Positions 31,639-40,286 of a stretch of DNA of 64,000 bases are shown piece after piece. The position numbers and the translations under genes are program-made. Location: the NCBI RefSeq assembly GCF_947331435.1, contig NZ_CAMZOF010000008.1, positions 1 through 64,000 of the forward strand. Reading direction: 5' to 3'. Below the pieces are notes generated by a model that was not told where the DNA came from, did not search any database, and saw nothing but the letters and a program-made list of their open reading frames with translations. The stretch is from Pelagibius sp. Alg239-R121. GTDB taxonomy: Bacteria > Pseudomonadota > Alphaproteobacteria > Kiloniellales > Kiloniellaceae. How positions within the stretch are numbered: position 1 is the stretch's first letter; each line of letters begins with the position of its first letter.

Positions 31639-32904
31639 ATGACGATATCTCGAAGAAGAATGCTTGGTGTCAGCGCCGCGGCAGTTACGGCGGCATCGAT
31701 GTCATCGCTTGCGCGGGCCGCATCCAAACGGGTCGTGGTCATCGGTGGCGGTGCGGCCGGGGCAACCGTCGCCCGCTATCTAGCGAAGGACAGCAAGGGC
31801 GACATCGACGTCGTGCTGGTCGAGGCCAGCGAACGCTACACCACCTGTTTCTTCTCGAACTGGTATCTTGGTGGCTTCCGCACCATGGATCAGATCACCC
31901 ATGACTATAAAGGCTTGGAAAGCGGTTACGGCATTCGGGTCGTGCATGCGCTCGCGCAATCCGTCGATGCTGCCTCGCAAACTGTCGGTTTGAGCGACGG
32001 TTCTACAATTGAGTATGACCGCTTGGTGGCTGCGCCCGGGATCGATTTCCGCTACGATCTGATTGACGGTTACGACGAGTCTATGGCCGACAACGAAATG
32101 CCGCATGCCTATAAGGCCGGACCGCAAACCGCTCTGTTACGCAAACAACTTGAAGCCATGGACGACGGCGGCGTCTTCCTGATGGCGCCGCCGCCCAATC
32201 CCTATCGTTGTCCTCCGGGACCTTACGAACGGGCTTCGACGGTGGCGCACTACCTCAAAACTCATAAACCGAAATCGAAGATTTTGATCGTCGATCCGAA
32301 AGACAAGCATTCTAAGCAGGCCCTGTTCCGGGAGGCCTGGGAGACCCATTATCCGGGAATGGTCGAATGGCTGCCCGGCAAGGAAGTCGGCGCGCTTAAG
32401 GCGGTTCGTAACGGTGAGATCGTTACGGAGAAGGCAAGCTTCAAAGGACAGGTGCTCAATCCAATACCGGCCCAGAAAGCCGGTAAGATCGCACAGATTG
32501 CCGGCCTGACGGACGACAGCGGCTGGTGTCCGATCAAAGATGCCTCCAGCTTTGAATCCGCATTGGTGCCCAACGTACATGTGCTCGGCGATGCCTGCAT
32601 CAACGGTGCCATGCCCAAGTCGGCTTTTTCCGCCAACAGCCAGGCGAAGGTTGTGTCCCAGGCGGTGCGGAAGGCACTGACGGGTTCACGCCAGTTCGAG
32701 CCGCGGTTCCGCAATACCTGTTGGTCGCTGGGGGCAGAACAGGATTCCTTTAAGGTCGGCGCGGATTACCGGGCGGAAGGAGACAAGGTCGTCAAGGTCG
32801 ACGGCTTTATCTCAAGTACGGGTGAAGAAAGTAGCGTGCGGGTGAAGACGGCGCGCGAAGCCGAAGGCTGGTATCAAGCCATTACCAGCGACATGTTCTC
32901 GTAA
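31639..32904 (+). CDS. fccB: FccB-like sulfide dehydrogenase flavoprotein, Tat signal
   Basis: The start is ATG 31639, preceded by GGGAGG. A twin-arginine signal (SRRRMLGVSAAAVTAASM) exports a folded FAD protein. The FAD motif is VVVIGGGAAGATVARYLA; other FCSD features are YTTCFFSNWYLGG, LVAAPGIDFRYDLI, APPPNPYRCPPGPYERA and VHVLGDACINGAMPKSAFSA. The two redox cysteines (TTCFFSN and YRCPPGP) are both present and are the pair that carries sulfide-derived sulfur. It oxidises sulfide, the product of MtoX, to sulfur or polysulfide and passes electrons to the small cytochrome before it. Length (421 aa) matches FccB. Confidence 0.85.
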   Translation: MTISRRRMLGVSAAAVTAASMSSLARAASKRVVVIGGGAAGATVARYLAKDSKGDIDVVLVEASERYTTCFFSNWYLGGFRTMDQITHDYKGLESGYGIRVVHALAQSVDAASQTVGLSDGSTIEYDRLVAAPGIDFRYDLIDGYDESMADNEMPHAYKAGPQTALLRKQLEAMDDGGVFLMAPPPNPYRCPPGPYERASTVAHYLKTHKPKSKILIVDPKDKHSKQALFREAWETHYPGMVEWLPGKEVGALKAVRNGEIVTEKASFKGQVLNPIPAQKAGKIAQIAGLTDDSGWCPIKDASSFESALVPNVHVLGDACINGAMPKSAFSANSQAKVVSQAVRKALTGSRQFEPRFRNTCWSLGAEQDSFKVGADYRAEGDKVVKVDGFISSTGEESSVRVKTAREAEGWYQAITSDMFS

Positions 32905-32932
32905 CGCCGAATCATTACCGAAAGCCTAAATA

Positions 32933-32970
32933 TGAGTATTGGCGGGTGCCTCCGCGTCCGCCAATACTCA
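32933..32970 (+). terminator. Long stem-loop after fccB
   Basis: TGAGTATTGGCGG (32933-32945) pairs perfectly with CCGCCAATACTCA (32958-32970), loop of twelve bases, followed by ATTTC and no long T-run. It lies 28 bases after the fccB stop. It is either a weak terminator or a 3' stabilising element that ends the cluster. Confidence 0.6.
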
Positions 32971-33221
32971 ATTTCATACTTACCTTAGATCAAAATCAGA
33001 CTGACTTTGGGCATTGAAATTGGTGTCGGTCCCGTCTTGCCCCAAAACCATATCCGGCCTCAGAATCATCTCCAGCCTCCAGAATTGCAGGGGAAATACG
33101 CCGGATTGACAGTCTCGGTTTCTTCACGTCAGATCTTTCCGGCATTTGCTCAGACGCATTGTACTCTTTGGCCCATTGGAGTGAGCATGCCGTCCTGCGC
33201 CCAGACCGGAGATTATCCTGA
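32971..33221. other. Gap of about 250 bases without gene
   Basis: Apart from the promoter expected for the following gene nothing was recognised. A frame at 33007-33225 has no plausible composition. Confidence 0.4.
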
Positions 33222-33878
33222 ATGACCGAAGATACGATCGACTATTTCTATTCCATCCGCTCATCCTTCACCTACCTAGGCGCAGCCAGACTCAATGCGA
33301 TGGCGCGGAAGTATGGCGTGGTCATCCGTCACTATCCGGTCGATTTGGGCAAGGTGATTGAAGCCTATAACAGTCTTCATGATCCGCGTCCCTCCGATCG
33401 TACCTATGCCGGAGCGCGCGCCTACGAGAAGTTTCCGGCCCGCGAACGTTACACGCAGATTGAGTATCAGCGCTGGAGCGATCTTTTAGGGATTCCCATT
33501 CAACTCGACCCCAAGCATCACTATGGCACGCGTGAACTTCCTTCAGGTGTGGTGATCGCCGCGCAGGCGATGGGGTTGAATGCCGACCGTCTCAGCCACG
33601 ACGTTCTGGCGGCGCTTTGGCGTGACGATCGCGACATTGCGGATAAAGCGGTCATGCGTGAACTGATTGCCGGTGCCGGCTTGAACGTTGATCCGGAAAC
33701 GCTTTGTCAGACCGCCCTGCGCCAAGAAACTCAGGCTCAGTTGCAAAGTAACACTGAACTTGCCGTGGAGCGGGGAGTCTTCGGTTCGCCATTTTACATT
33801 TTCCGCGATGTACCCTTTTTGGGGCAGGACCGCCTGTTTTTTCTCGAAACTGAGATCGCACGAACACAAGAGTCCTGA
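33222..33878 (+). CDS. DsbA-fold 2-hydroxychromene-2-carboxylate isomerase-like protein
   Basis: The N-terminus IDYFYSIRSSFTYLGAARLN has the motif of kappa-class glutathione transferases and HCCA isomerases, in which Ser replaces the thioredoxin Cys (here Ser14 or Ser15). Family members also have the C-terminal GVFGSPFYIFRDVPFLGQDR segment seen here. Members use glutathione as cofactor for isomerisation of aromatic degradation intermediates or for redox reactions. Length (218 aa) is normal. A glutathione role beside a formaldehyde-producing oxidase is attractive but inferred; the gene is separated from fccB by a stem-loop and 250 bases. Confidence 0.75.
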   Translation: MTEDTIDYFYSIRSSFTYLGAARLNAMARKYGVVIRHYPVDLGKVIEAYNSLHDPRPSDRTYAGARAYEKFPARERYTQIEYQRWSDLLGIPIQLDPKHHYGTRELPSGVVIAAQAMGLNADRLSHDVLAALWRDDRDIADKAVMRELIAGAGLNVDPETLCQTALRQETQAQLQSNTELAVERGVFGSPFYIFRDVPFLGQDRLFFLETEIARTQES

Positions 33879-34072
33879 ACTCAATTTGCACTGACGTACC
33901 TGGCCGTAATCGCTGATCTGCGGCGGAGGCCCGTAAAAAGAGGCGAGCCGTCTGTTCCTGTATCTTGCCGTCACAAATTACACTTAAAAAGGGAATAAAT
34001 ATCGGGCAAATCGTCTGTGAGAAATCCTTCGGTAACCGCTATTTGACCGAAAAACAGCGCGGCACAGTGCTT

Positions 34073-34142
34073 TTGATATGTTTGCATATGAGAAATGCTA
34101 TAATAATATGTCTACGTTGTGTTTTTTGGGGGAACTTGGACT
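34073..34142 (+). promoter_or_regulatory. Promoter with extended -10
   Basis: TATAAT at 34099-34104 is preceded by TGC (an extended -10 element). A possible -35 TTGATA lies at 34073-34078 with a 20-base spacer, longer than usual, which the extended -10 can offset. It would drive the three-gene cluster beginning at 34143. The rest of the 33879-34072 gap shows nothing recognisable. Confidence 0.5.
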
Positions 34143-36779
34143 ATGCGTCGTATCGAGTTCAAGTTGGCGCTTGCAGCGATTTTTGGTTTCAGCCTTGTTT
34201 GGTCCAATCCGGTGTGGTCGGGATCCTTCGAGACCGGCTTTGATGCGCTGCTGACAGGTGATGCAGTACGGGCGAAGGAAATCTGGGAGCCGCTGGCTGA
34301 AAAGGGCCACGCACAGGCTCAGTTCAGGCTTGGCTGGATGTATGAACAGGGCAGTCCGCCGCTTGAGAAAAACCTTGATCAGGCACTCAAATGGTACGGT
34401 CTTGCAGCCGAACAGGGTGTCGCTGCCGCGCAGAACAATCTTGGACAACTCTATGCCGAAGGCCGCGGTGTCGCGGTTGACAAGCGGCGCGCCGTCGATT
34501 TCTGGCGCACTGCAGCTGGACTTGGAGACCGGCAGGCTCAGTATGCGCTTGGTCTGGCGTATTTTCGCGGCGATGGAACCGAAGAAGATAGCGCGCTTGC
34601 AGCCAAGTGGCTGCGGCAGGCGGCAGAAGGCGGCCTCTCATCCGCGCAGTTCGTTATTGGTCAGCTAAGAAACGAGGGCCTTTTGCTGCAGCAAAACCAG
34701 GGCTTGGCTCTGGCTTGGTATCAACGCGCGGCGGACCAGGGGCATAGCAAAGCCAAAGAAGAGGTTCGCAGACTCCAGGCAGCCGGCGTCGCACCTGAGT
34801 CTCCAAAGAAGCCCGCAGCCGCGCCAGCGGCCGTGCCGACCATCGTGCTCGTCCTGCAACAAAAACTTCAAGCCGCCGACCTGGACATTAAAAATCTTTC
34901 CGTGGCGTTGGAGAGTGCCAAGTCTCAAGCGGCCGAACAGGCCGATGAGGTCGATTTGCTTCGGCGGGAGATTGCCCAAACCAAGTTATCTGAAACGGAA
35001 GCTCGCGATGAGCTTCAGGCGGCAAAATCCGCGGCGGCGGCGGAGACGTCAACGCTGGTGCAGGAACTGGCATCCGCACGCCAGAATATCGGCGAATTAA
35101 AGGCTGCAGCCGAGACATCGGACAAAGAGGCAGCCCAGCTGAAAGAACAGATAACCACTGTTCAGAAACAGCTTGCAGGCGCGCAAGAGAGTGCAACGCA
35201 GTTGGACCTTTCCCTGACTGCAGCCAAAGAAAAGGAAGCCGCTGCTTCGGCAGAGATTGAAGGCTTGCGTCGGGATCAGACCTCTGCCCTCGCAACTATG
35301 GAGGAGTTGAAGGCAGCAGCCGAGGTGTCAGACAAAGAGGCCTCCCAAGCGAATGAACAGGTGGCTTCTACCCAGAAACAGCTTGCGGAGGCACAGGAGA
35401 AAATCGAGAGGTTTGACCTTGCTCTGGCCGCTGCCAAGGAGAAGGAAGCCTCTGCTTCGTCGAAGATTGAACGCTTGCTTAAAGACCAAGCTGCGGCGCA
35501 GCAGAACATCGAAGAGTTAAAGGCTGCAGCAGCCACGTCGAACGAAGAAGCGGTTCTACTGAAGGAACAGTTAGCCGCTGCACAGCAACAGCTGTCGGAC
35601 GCGCAGGACAAAGTGAGCCAGTTGGATCTTTCCTTAGTCACCGTTAAGGAAAGGGAAACAGCATCTTCGGCGGAGATCAAAGGTCTGCTTCAGGATCGAG
35701 AAACTGCACGCCAGGAAATCAGCACTTTGAAATCTGCTGCGGAGCTTTCCAAGTCCAACGACGATGAGAAGTCAGAAAGTCTCAAAGCAGCACAACAAGA
35801 TGTCGACCGGCTTACGGCGGAACTCGCCGCTGTTCAAACAAACCTGACGGCGAGTGAACAGGAGGCTGCTGCTGGTGTGTCAAAGCTTGCGGCAGACTTG
35901 GCGCAGGCGCAGCAGGAGATCGCAAGGTTGACCGCTTCGGAGCAGATGTTGACTGAAAGCGGGCAGGCGACGCAGACCGAAGCGCAGAAAGTCATCACGC
36001 AGCTCAAAGAAGATGTACAAACGACACAGAGAGAGAGCGAACGCATAACTGCCGCCGCAAAGTTGTGGGAAGACGTGGCGACAGAGCGTAGTGCCGAACT
36101 CTCGGATGCTAAAAAAGCGAGCGAACGCCTGGCAGCCGATCTGGCCGAGCTCAGTCAACGCTTTGAAGCAACGCAATCTCTAGCCTCTGAAAACGGTGCG
36201 AAGTTGGATGAGGAATTGTCGATTGCCCGACAGGATATCGAAAGCTGGAAAGAAAAAGCGGCGGTGGCGAGCGGCGAAGCCGTGCAGCAGGCTGAGCAGC
36301 TTTTGGAGGCTCGTCAGGAAATTATCAAGCTGACAACTTCGCTGACTGTGGCTGAAGATGCGCTGCGCGCCAAAGAGGCGGCCATTGCTGAAGCAGCTTC
36401 GCCGGATCCGGTCGTCAACAAACCCGCCGAAAGTTCTGCAGAAACCATTGTCGCGGCCAAGTCGCCAAGTTCGAAGCTCATCCCAGCGCCGGCAGGTTCG
36501 ACGGATAACACCTACATACAGCGTGGCGACAAGCTCTTGGCTCTGGGCGATATCGCATCTGCCCGTCTGTTTTATGAACTCGCAATGGATGACGGTAATC
36601 CGAAAGCGGCGACGGCGATCGGCCGGACTTATGACCCGGTTTACCTTCAAGGTTTGGAAGTGGTGGGAGCGCCGGGAAAACCCGAGAAAGCTGAGGAATG
36701 GTATCGCATTGCTATCGATGCCGGGGACTCGGCTGCAGTTGCCAATCTCAAAGCGTTGAAGGAATGGCGAGATCAATAG
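34143..36779 (+). CDS. Secreted Sel1-repeat and coiled-coil protein (878 aa)
   Basis: I place the start at ATG 34143 (GGGGGA upstream), opening a signal peptide (LALAAIFGFSLVWSNPVWS). Residues about 40-215 hold Sel1-like repeats (AQFRLGWMYEQGSPPLEKNL, AQNNLGQLYAEGRGVAVDKR, AQYALGLAYFRGDGTEEDSA and more). A very long coiled coil follows (about 230-770), built of near-repeating units around ELKAAAETSDKEAAQLKEQI seen three or four times, then mixed heptads. A last Sel1-like part (ARLFYELAMDDGNPKAATAI) and EKAEEWYRIAIDAGDSAAVA close it. It is a periplasmic rod-like scaffold with protein-binding ends. The gene is followed on the same strand by a TAXI protein and an ExeA-like ATPase. Confidence 0.75.
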   Translation: MRRIEFKLALAAIFGFSLVWSNPVWSGSFETGFDALLTGDAVRAKEIWEPLAEKGHAQAQFRLGWMYEQGSPPLEKNLDQALKWYGLAAEQGVAAAQNNLGQLYAEGRGVAVDKRRAVDFWRTAAGLGDRQAQYALGLAYFRGDGTEEDSALAAKWLRQAAEGGLSSAQFVIGQLRNEGLLLQQNQGLALAWYQRAADQGHSKAKEEVRRLQAAGVAPESPKKPAAAPAAVPTIVLVLQQKLQAADLDIKNLSVALESAKSQAAEQADEVDLLRREIAQTKLSETEARDELQAAKSAAAAETSTLVQELASARQNIGELKAAAETSDKEAAQLKEQITTVQKQLAGAQESATQLDLSLTAAKEKEAAASAEIEGLRRDQTSALATMEELKAAAEVSDKEASQANEQVASTQKQLAEAQEKIERFDLALAAAKEKEASASSKIERLLKDQAAAQQNIEELKAAAATSNEEAVLLKEQLAAAQQQLSDAQDKVSQLDLSLVTVKERETASSAEIKGLLQDRETARQEISTLKSAAELSKSNDDEKSESLKAAQQDVDRLTAELAAVQTNLTASEQEAAAGVSKLAADLAQAQQEIARLTASEQMLTESGQATQTEAQKVITQLKEDVQTTQRESERITAAAKLWEDVATERSAELSDAKKASERLAADLAELSQRFEATQSLASENGAKLDEELSIARQDIESWKEKAAVASGEAVQQAEQLLEARQEIIKLTTSLTVAEDALRAKEAAIAEAASPDPVVNKPAESSAETIVAAKSPSSKLIPAPAGSTDNTYIQRGDKLLALGDIASARLFYELAMDDGNPKAATAIGRTYDPVYLQGLEVVGAPGKPEKAEEWYRIAIDAGDSAAVANLKALKEWRDQ

Positions 36780-36851
36780 CGATTCGCTTTGGGCGTTCGT
36801 GCCGGCAACTCGAACTATGAAGCAAAAATAAGACAGTCAGGGAGATTGATA

Positions 36852-37955
36852 ATGTTGAGATGGCTAAGCGGGGCAATGGTCGGCGTTCTTTCTTTGATCG
36901 CAGCCGGCAGCAGTGCTGTTGGTCAGGACCTAAGAGAGAGCATCAACAAGGGAACGGTTGGGATTATTTCGGGTGGTATTGGCGGCACCTACATCCGCAT
37001 TGCCACGGATCTCGCATCGGTGCTCGATAATGGTGAAGACCTCCGGGTGTTGCCCATCATGGGGAAGGGATCTGTGCAAAATATCGACGACATTCTTTAT
37101 TTGAAGGGGATCGATATCGGGATTGTCCAGTCAGACGTTTTTGCCTTCGTAAAGAAATCGAACCGGCATCCAACGATCGACAGCCGCATCCAATACATCA
37201 CCAAACTTTATAACGAGGAATTCCATCTGCTCGTTGGCGAAGGCATCAAGTCAATCGAGGACCTGGCTGGCAAAAAGGTCAATTTTGGTGTCGAGGGCAG
37301 CGGAACCTATATGACGGCCTCGATTGTTTTCGAAAAGCTCAATGTCGATGCCCAGCCTGTCTCCTTCGATCAAGGGCTTGCAGTCGAGAAAATTAAATCG
37401 GGTGAAATCGCAGGGCTTGTCTATGTCGCCGGAAAACCGGCCCAGCTGTTCAAGGACATCCAAGCGGCAAACGGTATTCGTCTTATGTCTGTGCCGCTGA
37501 CCGACGCCATTCTCGACACCTACCTGCCGTCGCGATTTTCCAACGATGATTATCCGCAGTTGGTCGCTGAGGGCGAGCAGATAAAGACACTAGCGGTCGG
37601 TGCAGTCATGGCCGTTTACAACTGGCCGCAAGGTCATCCCCGGCGCCAGAAGACCATCAATTTCATCGATAAGTTTTTTTCCAGATTTGCGGAGTTTCAG
37701 AGCCCGCCGCGTCACCGAAAATGGCAGGAAGTCAGCCTCACGGCTGTTGTTCCAGGTTGGAACCGTTACCAGCCTGCGGAACGCTGGCTTAAAGAAAACA
37801 TCATGACCGTTTCTGATGCTAAGGGCACGAAAGCGGCTTTTGATGTCTTCCTGGCATCTCAGGCACCTGCGCTCTCAAAGCAGCTTTCGGACGAGGCCAG
37901 CAAGGAGGAACTCTTCAAGCTGTTCATGCGCTGGCAGGCTGAACAGGAGCAATGA
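36852..37955 (+). CDS. TAXI-family TRAP solute-binding protein without permease
   Basis: I place the start at ATG 36852 (GGGAG eight bases before), giving a signal peptide (LSGAMVGVLSLIAAGSSAVG). The TAXI core follows: VGIISGGIGGTYIRIATDLA, GIDIGIVQSDVFAFVKKS, EEFHLLVGEGIKSIEDLAGK and KVNFGVEGSGTYMTA, a canonical type II periplasmic binding fold. C-terminal ends of TAXI proteins (NWPQGHPRRQKTINFIDKFF) are present. The expected DctQM-fused permease is absent here; the nearest one belongs to the other TAXI gene 11 kb away. The protein may share that permease or serve as a sensor for the neighbouring ATPase. Confidence 0.85.
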   Translation: MLRWLSGAMVGVLSLIAAGSSAVGQDLRESINKGTVGIISGGIGGTYIRIATDLASVLDNGEDLRVLPIMGKGSVQNIDDILYLKGIDIGIVQSDVFAFVKKSNRHPTIDSRIQYITKLYNEEFHLLVGEGIKSIEDLAGKKVNFGVEGSGTYMTASIVFEKLNVDAQPVSFDQGLAVEKIKSGEIAGLVYVAGKPAQLFKDIQAANGIRLMSVPLTDAILDTYLPSRFSNDDYPQLVAEGEQIKTLAVGAVMAVYNWPQGHPRRQKTINFIDKFFSRFAEFQSPPRHRKWQEVSLTAVVPGWNRYQPAERWLKENIMTVSDAKGTKAAFDVFLASQAPALSKQLSDEASKEELFKLFMRWQAEQEQ

Positions 37956-38016
37956 CAAGCATGCATAATTCAGGGCTGCTTGAAGGGGCGGGGTCTCTTT
38001 TGTTGGGTTGGAATTA

Positions 38017-39987
38017 ATGTACGTCGATTACTACAACCTGCAGGGATTTCCTTTCCGGCTTAACCCGGATCACCGGTTCTTCTATGTGGCCGGACCGCAT
38101 GAAAAAGCTGTGGCCCATCTGGACTATGCCCTGAACCAGGGCGAAGGGTTCGTGGTGATTACCGGCGAGGTCGGCGCAGGCAAAACCACGCTGGTCAATC
38201 ACATGCTCTCCGATCTCAAACAATCGGGATGTGTTGCCGGGAACGTCGTGACCACCTGCATTGAGCACGAGGATCTCGTGCGTCTGGTCGCCGACGCCTT
38301 CGATGTCGATCAGGAGGGAGCCGACAAGGTGACGCTCCTGCTTAACATCCGGACCTTCCTGGAAGAGCAGCATGAGATTGGGCGGCGTCCGGTTCTGTTC
38401 GTCGACGAGGTTCAGAACTTGCCTGAGTCGTCGCTTGAAGAACTGCGGATGCTGTCAAATTTCAGCCTCCCGGGCCGATCGCTGATACAGATTTTCCTCG
38501 TCGGCCAACCGCAGTTCAAAGATATCCTGGCCGACCCCAACTTCGAGCAATTGCGTCAGCGGATCATTACGTCTTGTCACCTGGGCGCATTGAGTGAGGA
38601 CGAGACACGCAACTACATTCTGCATCGTCTTCTGCAGGCTGGCTGGAAGGACGATCCGACATTCTCGGATGAAGCGTTCCATCAGATACATCGATTGAGC
38701 GGCGGACTCCCGAGGCGCATCAATCTGCTCTGTGATCGTCTCTTACTCCTTGGGTATCTTGAAGACCTCCACCGGATCGATGAAGACGCTGTTGCTTCTG
38801 TCTTGAAGGATATGACCGAGGAAGGCTTGATCACTGCGGCGATTTTGAATCCGGATCCGGAAGACCATAAGGAAACGGACCTGCAGGAGGAGCCGGGGGG
38901 AGAGCAGGAGAGTAAAAATGTCGCGGAAACAGATGAACCGGCGGAGGACGAGCCTGAGCTGACAGCGGGTGAAGAAGACGCCCTGGAGGCCGTAGTGTCT
39001 GAGGTGGCCTCATCGCGGCAAGCGTTGGAATCTGGTGCGGAAATAGGCGAGGATGCTGCTGCGCCGCAGGATGTAGCAGACGATGAACCGTCTTCTACTG
39101 CTCCTGCGGAAACGCCTGCGCAGCCGAGCAAAGATGAGGAAGCTTCCGATATACCCGGACAGACACAGCCACCTGTTGAACCGGTATCTGATAGTGCCGA
39201 AGTTATCGAGTTGGATGCCAAAAGACTGCCTTCTCGGCAAAAGGGAGTCAGGCGATACGCGTTGGCAGCGGCGGTCGTCTTGGCGATTGTAGGTTTGCCA
39301 AGTGGTTTATGGACGCAGTTGCTGCAGTTGCAGAGCGGCGCTGATAAAGACGGCGTTTCTTACGAGAGTATTTTGAATAAAATCTCGACCGTGGCAGGCT
39401 TGGGCGGACCTGATGAAGAAATCGAAGAGGCGGAAACGGGAGTTGTTAAATCGGATTCAGTGAAGCCCGATATGGTCGCGCCCACACTGAAAGTCATCGT
39501 GCAAGACGAGCAGCAAAGCGAATCTGGTGTTGACGGTTCTTACCTCATTGCCGCCTCGACTGACTCGAGTGAGAGTGTGGCTGAACAAAGCAAAAACAGC
39601 CTTGCTGAGGGCTCTCCGGTGCCAGAAAATGCGGCGTTGCTTGAAGCCATCGAAGAGTCTGTCGGGACAAAAGGCTTGCAGACCGCCAATCTCGAAGTGC
39701 CGGTTGCCGATGACACTAACGAAGATCGCTTTTTGATTCAGCTTGCGGCATTGCGGACTTCCGAAAAAGCGTCGCAGATGCGCGAGAAGCTGCAGCTGCA
39801 ATTTGCCGAACTTCTGGGAGGCATGGCGCTGGGCATCCAGGAAGCGGATCTTGCAGGACTTCCCTATTTCCGAATCCTGACGGACGAGAGCCTGGGGCGG
39901 AACGGCGCTTCGAGGATCTGTGCGGAGCTTAAGAGCGCAGGGCAGGATTGCATCATAATGCTGCAATCGAGCGCTGGTCTTGAATAG
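38017..39987 (+). CDS. ExeA-like AAA ATPase with membrane anchor and periplasmic SPOR domain
   Basis: ATG 38017 begins MYVDYYNLQGFPFRLNPDHR, the ExeA/general-secretion ATPase signature. Walker A is at 50-57 (GEVGAGKT) and Walker B at 126-131 (VLFVDE); the AAA lid and the LCDRLLLLGYLED part follow. The ATPase ends near residue 270. An acidic, Pro/Ala/Glu-rich linker leads to one membrane segment (about 412-435) and a C-terminal SPOR domain (about 570-656, FLIQLAALRTSEKASQM), which in other proteins binds denuded peptidoglycan. ATP hydrolysis inside would be linked to cell-wall sensing outside. The upstream coiled-coil and TAXI genes are 61-72 bases apart and co-directional, so a complex is plausible. 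Confidence 0.85.
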   Translation: MYVDYYNLQGFPFRLNPDHRFFYVAGPHEKAVAHLDYALNQGEGFVVITGEVGAGKTTLVNHMLSDLKQSGCVAGNVVTTCIEHEDLVRLVADAFDVDQEGADKVTLLLNIRTFLEEQHEIGRRPVLFVDEVQNLPESSLEELRMLSNFSLPGRSLIQIFLVGQPQFKDILADPNFEQLRQRIITSCHLGALSEDETRNYILHRLLQAGWKDDPTFSDEAFHQIHRLSGGLPRRINLLCDRLLLLGYLEDLHRIDEDAVASVLKDMTEEGLITAAILNPDPEDHKETDLQEEPGGEQESKNVAETDEPAEDEPELTAGEEDALEAVVSEVASSRQALESGAEIGEDAAAPQDVADDEPSSTAPAETPAQPSKDEEASDIPGQTQPPVEPVSDSAEVIELDAKRLPSRQKGVRRYALAAAVVLAIVGLPSGLWTQLLQLQSGADKDGVSYESILNKISTVAGLGGPDEEIEEAETGVVKSDSVKPDMVAPTLKVIVQDEQQSESGVDGSYLIAASTDSSESVAEQSKNSLAEGSPVPENAALLEAIEESVGTKGLQTANLEVPVADDTNEDRFLIQLAALRTSEKASQMREKLQLQFAELLGGMALGIQEADLAGLPYFRILTDESLGRNGASRICAELKSAGQDCIIMLQSSAGLE

Positions 39988-40286
39988 CGCGTTTAACCCC
40001 CCTGGAGTGAGTAAGTTTCTGATTGGGTTACATGCGATCGGCAGCTTCTGATCACGCTAACGTTCGAACGATCTCGGCAGCACGCACCTGGACTTTCCCC
40101 GCATAGTATTTACACCTGCACAATCCGTAGTCTTGAATTTCGTGAAGGCCCCAGGCCACAATACGTGAATGGCAAAGGTGGCATTACGCAGGCGGCTGTG
40201 TGCCTTTGGTGACCGTTCTTGTTTGAAATAATCGAGGACGTGGTCAGCCTTCTATCTTTGCATCTTAGAGTCTGAGGAGATCTGGT
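39988..40286. other. Gap of about 300 bases
   Basis: No gene supported: the longest frame here, on the minus strand, is a shadow of the acyl-CoA dehydrogenase. The last 12 bases carry GAGGAG (40275-40280), the Shine-Dalgarno for the TTG start at 40287. No terminator was recognised after the ATPase gene. Confidence 0.4.

Noticed and set aside
33007-33225. A 72-codon plus-strand frame before the isomerase
   Set aside because: No family-like sequence, no Shine-Dalgarno, ends inside the start of the next gene.
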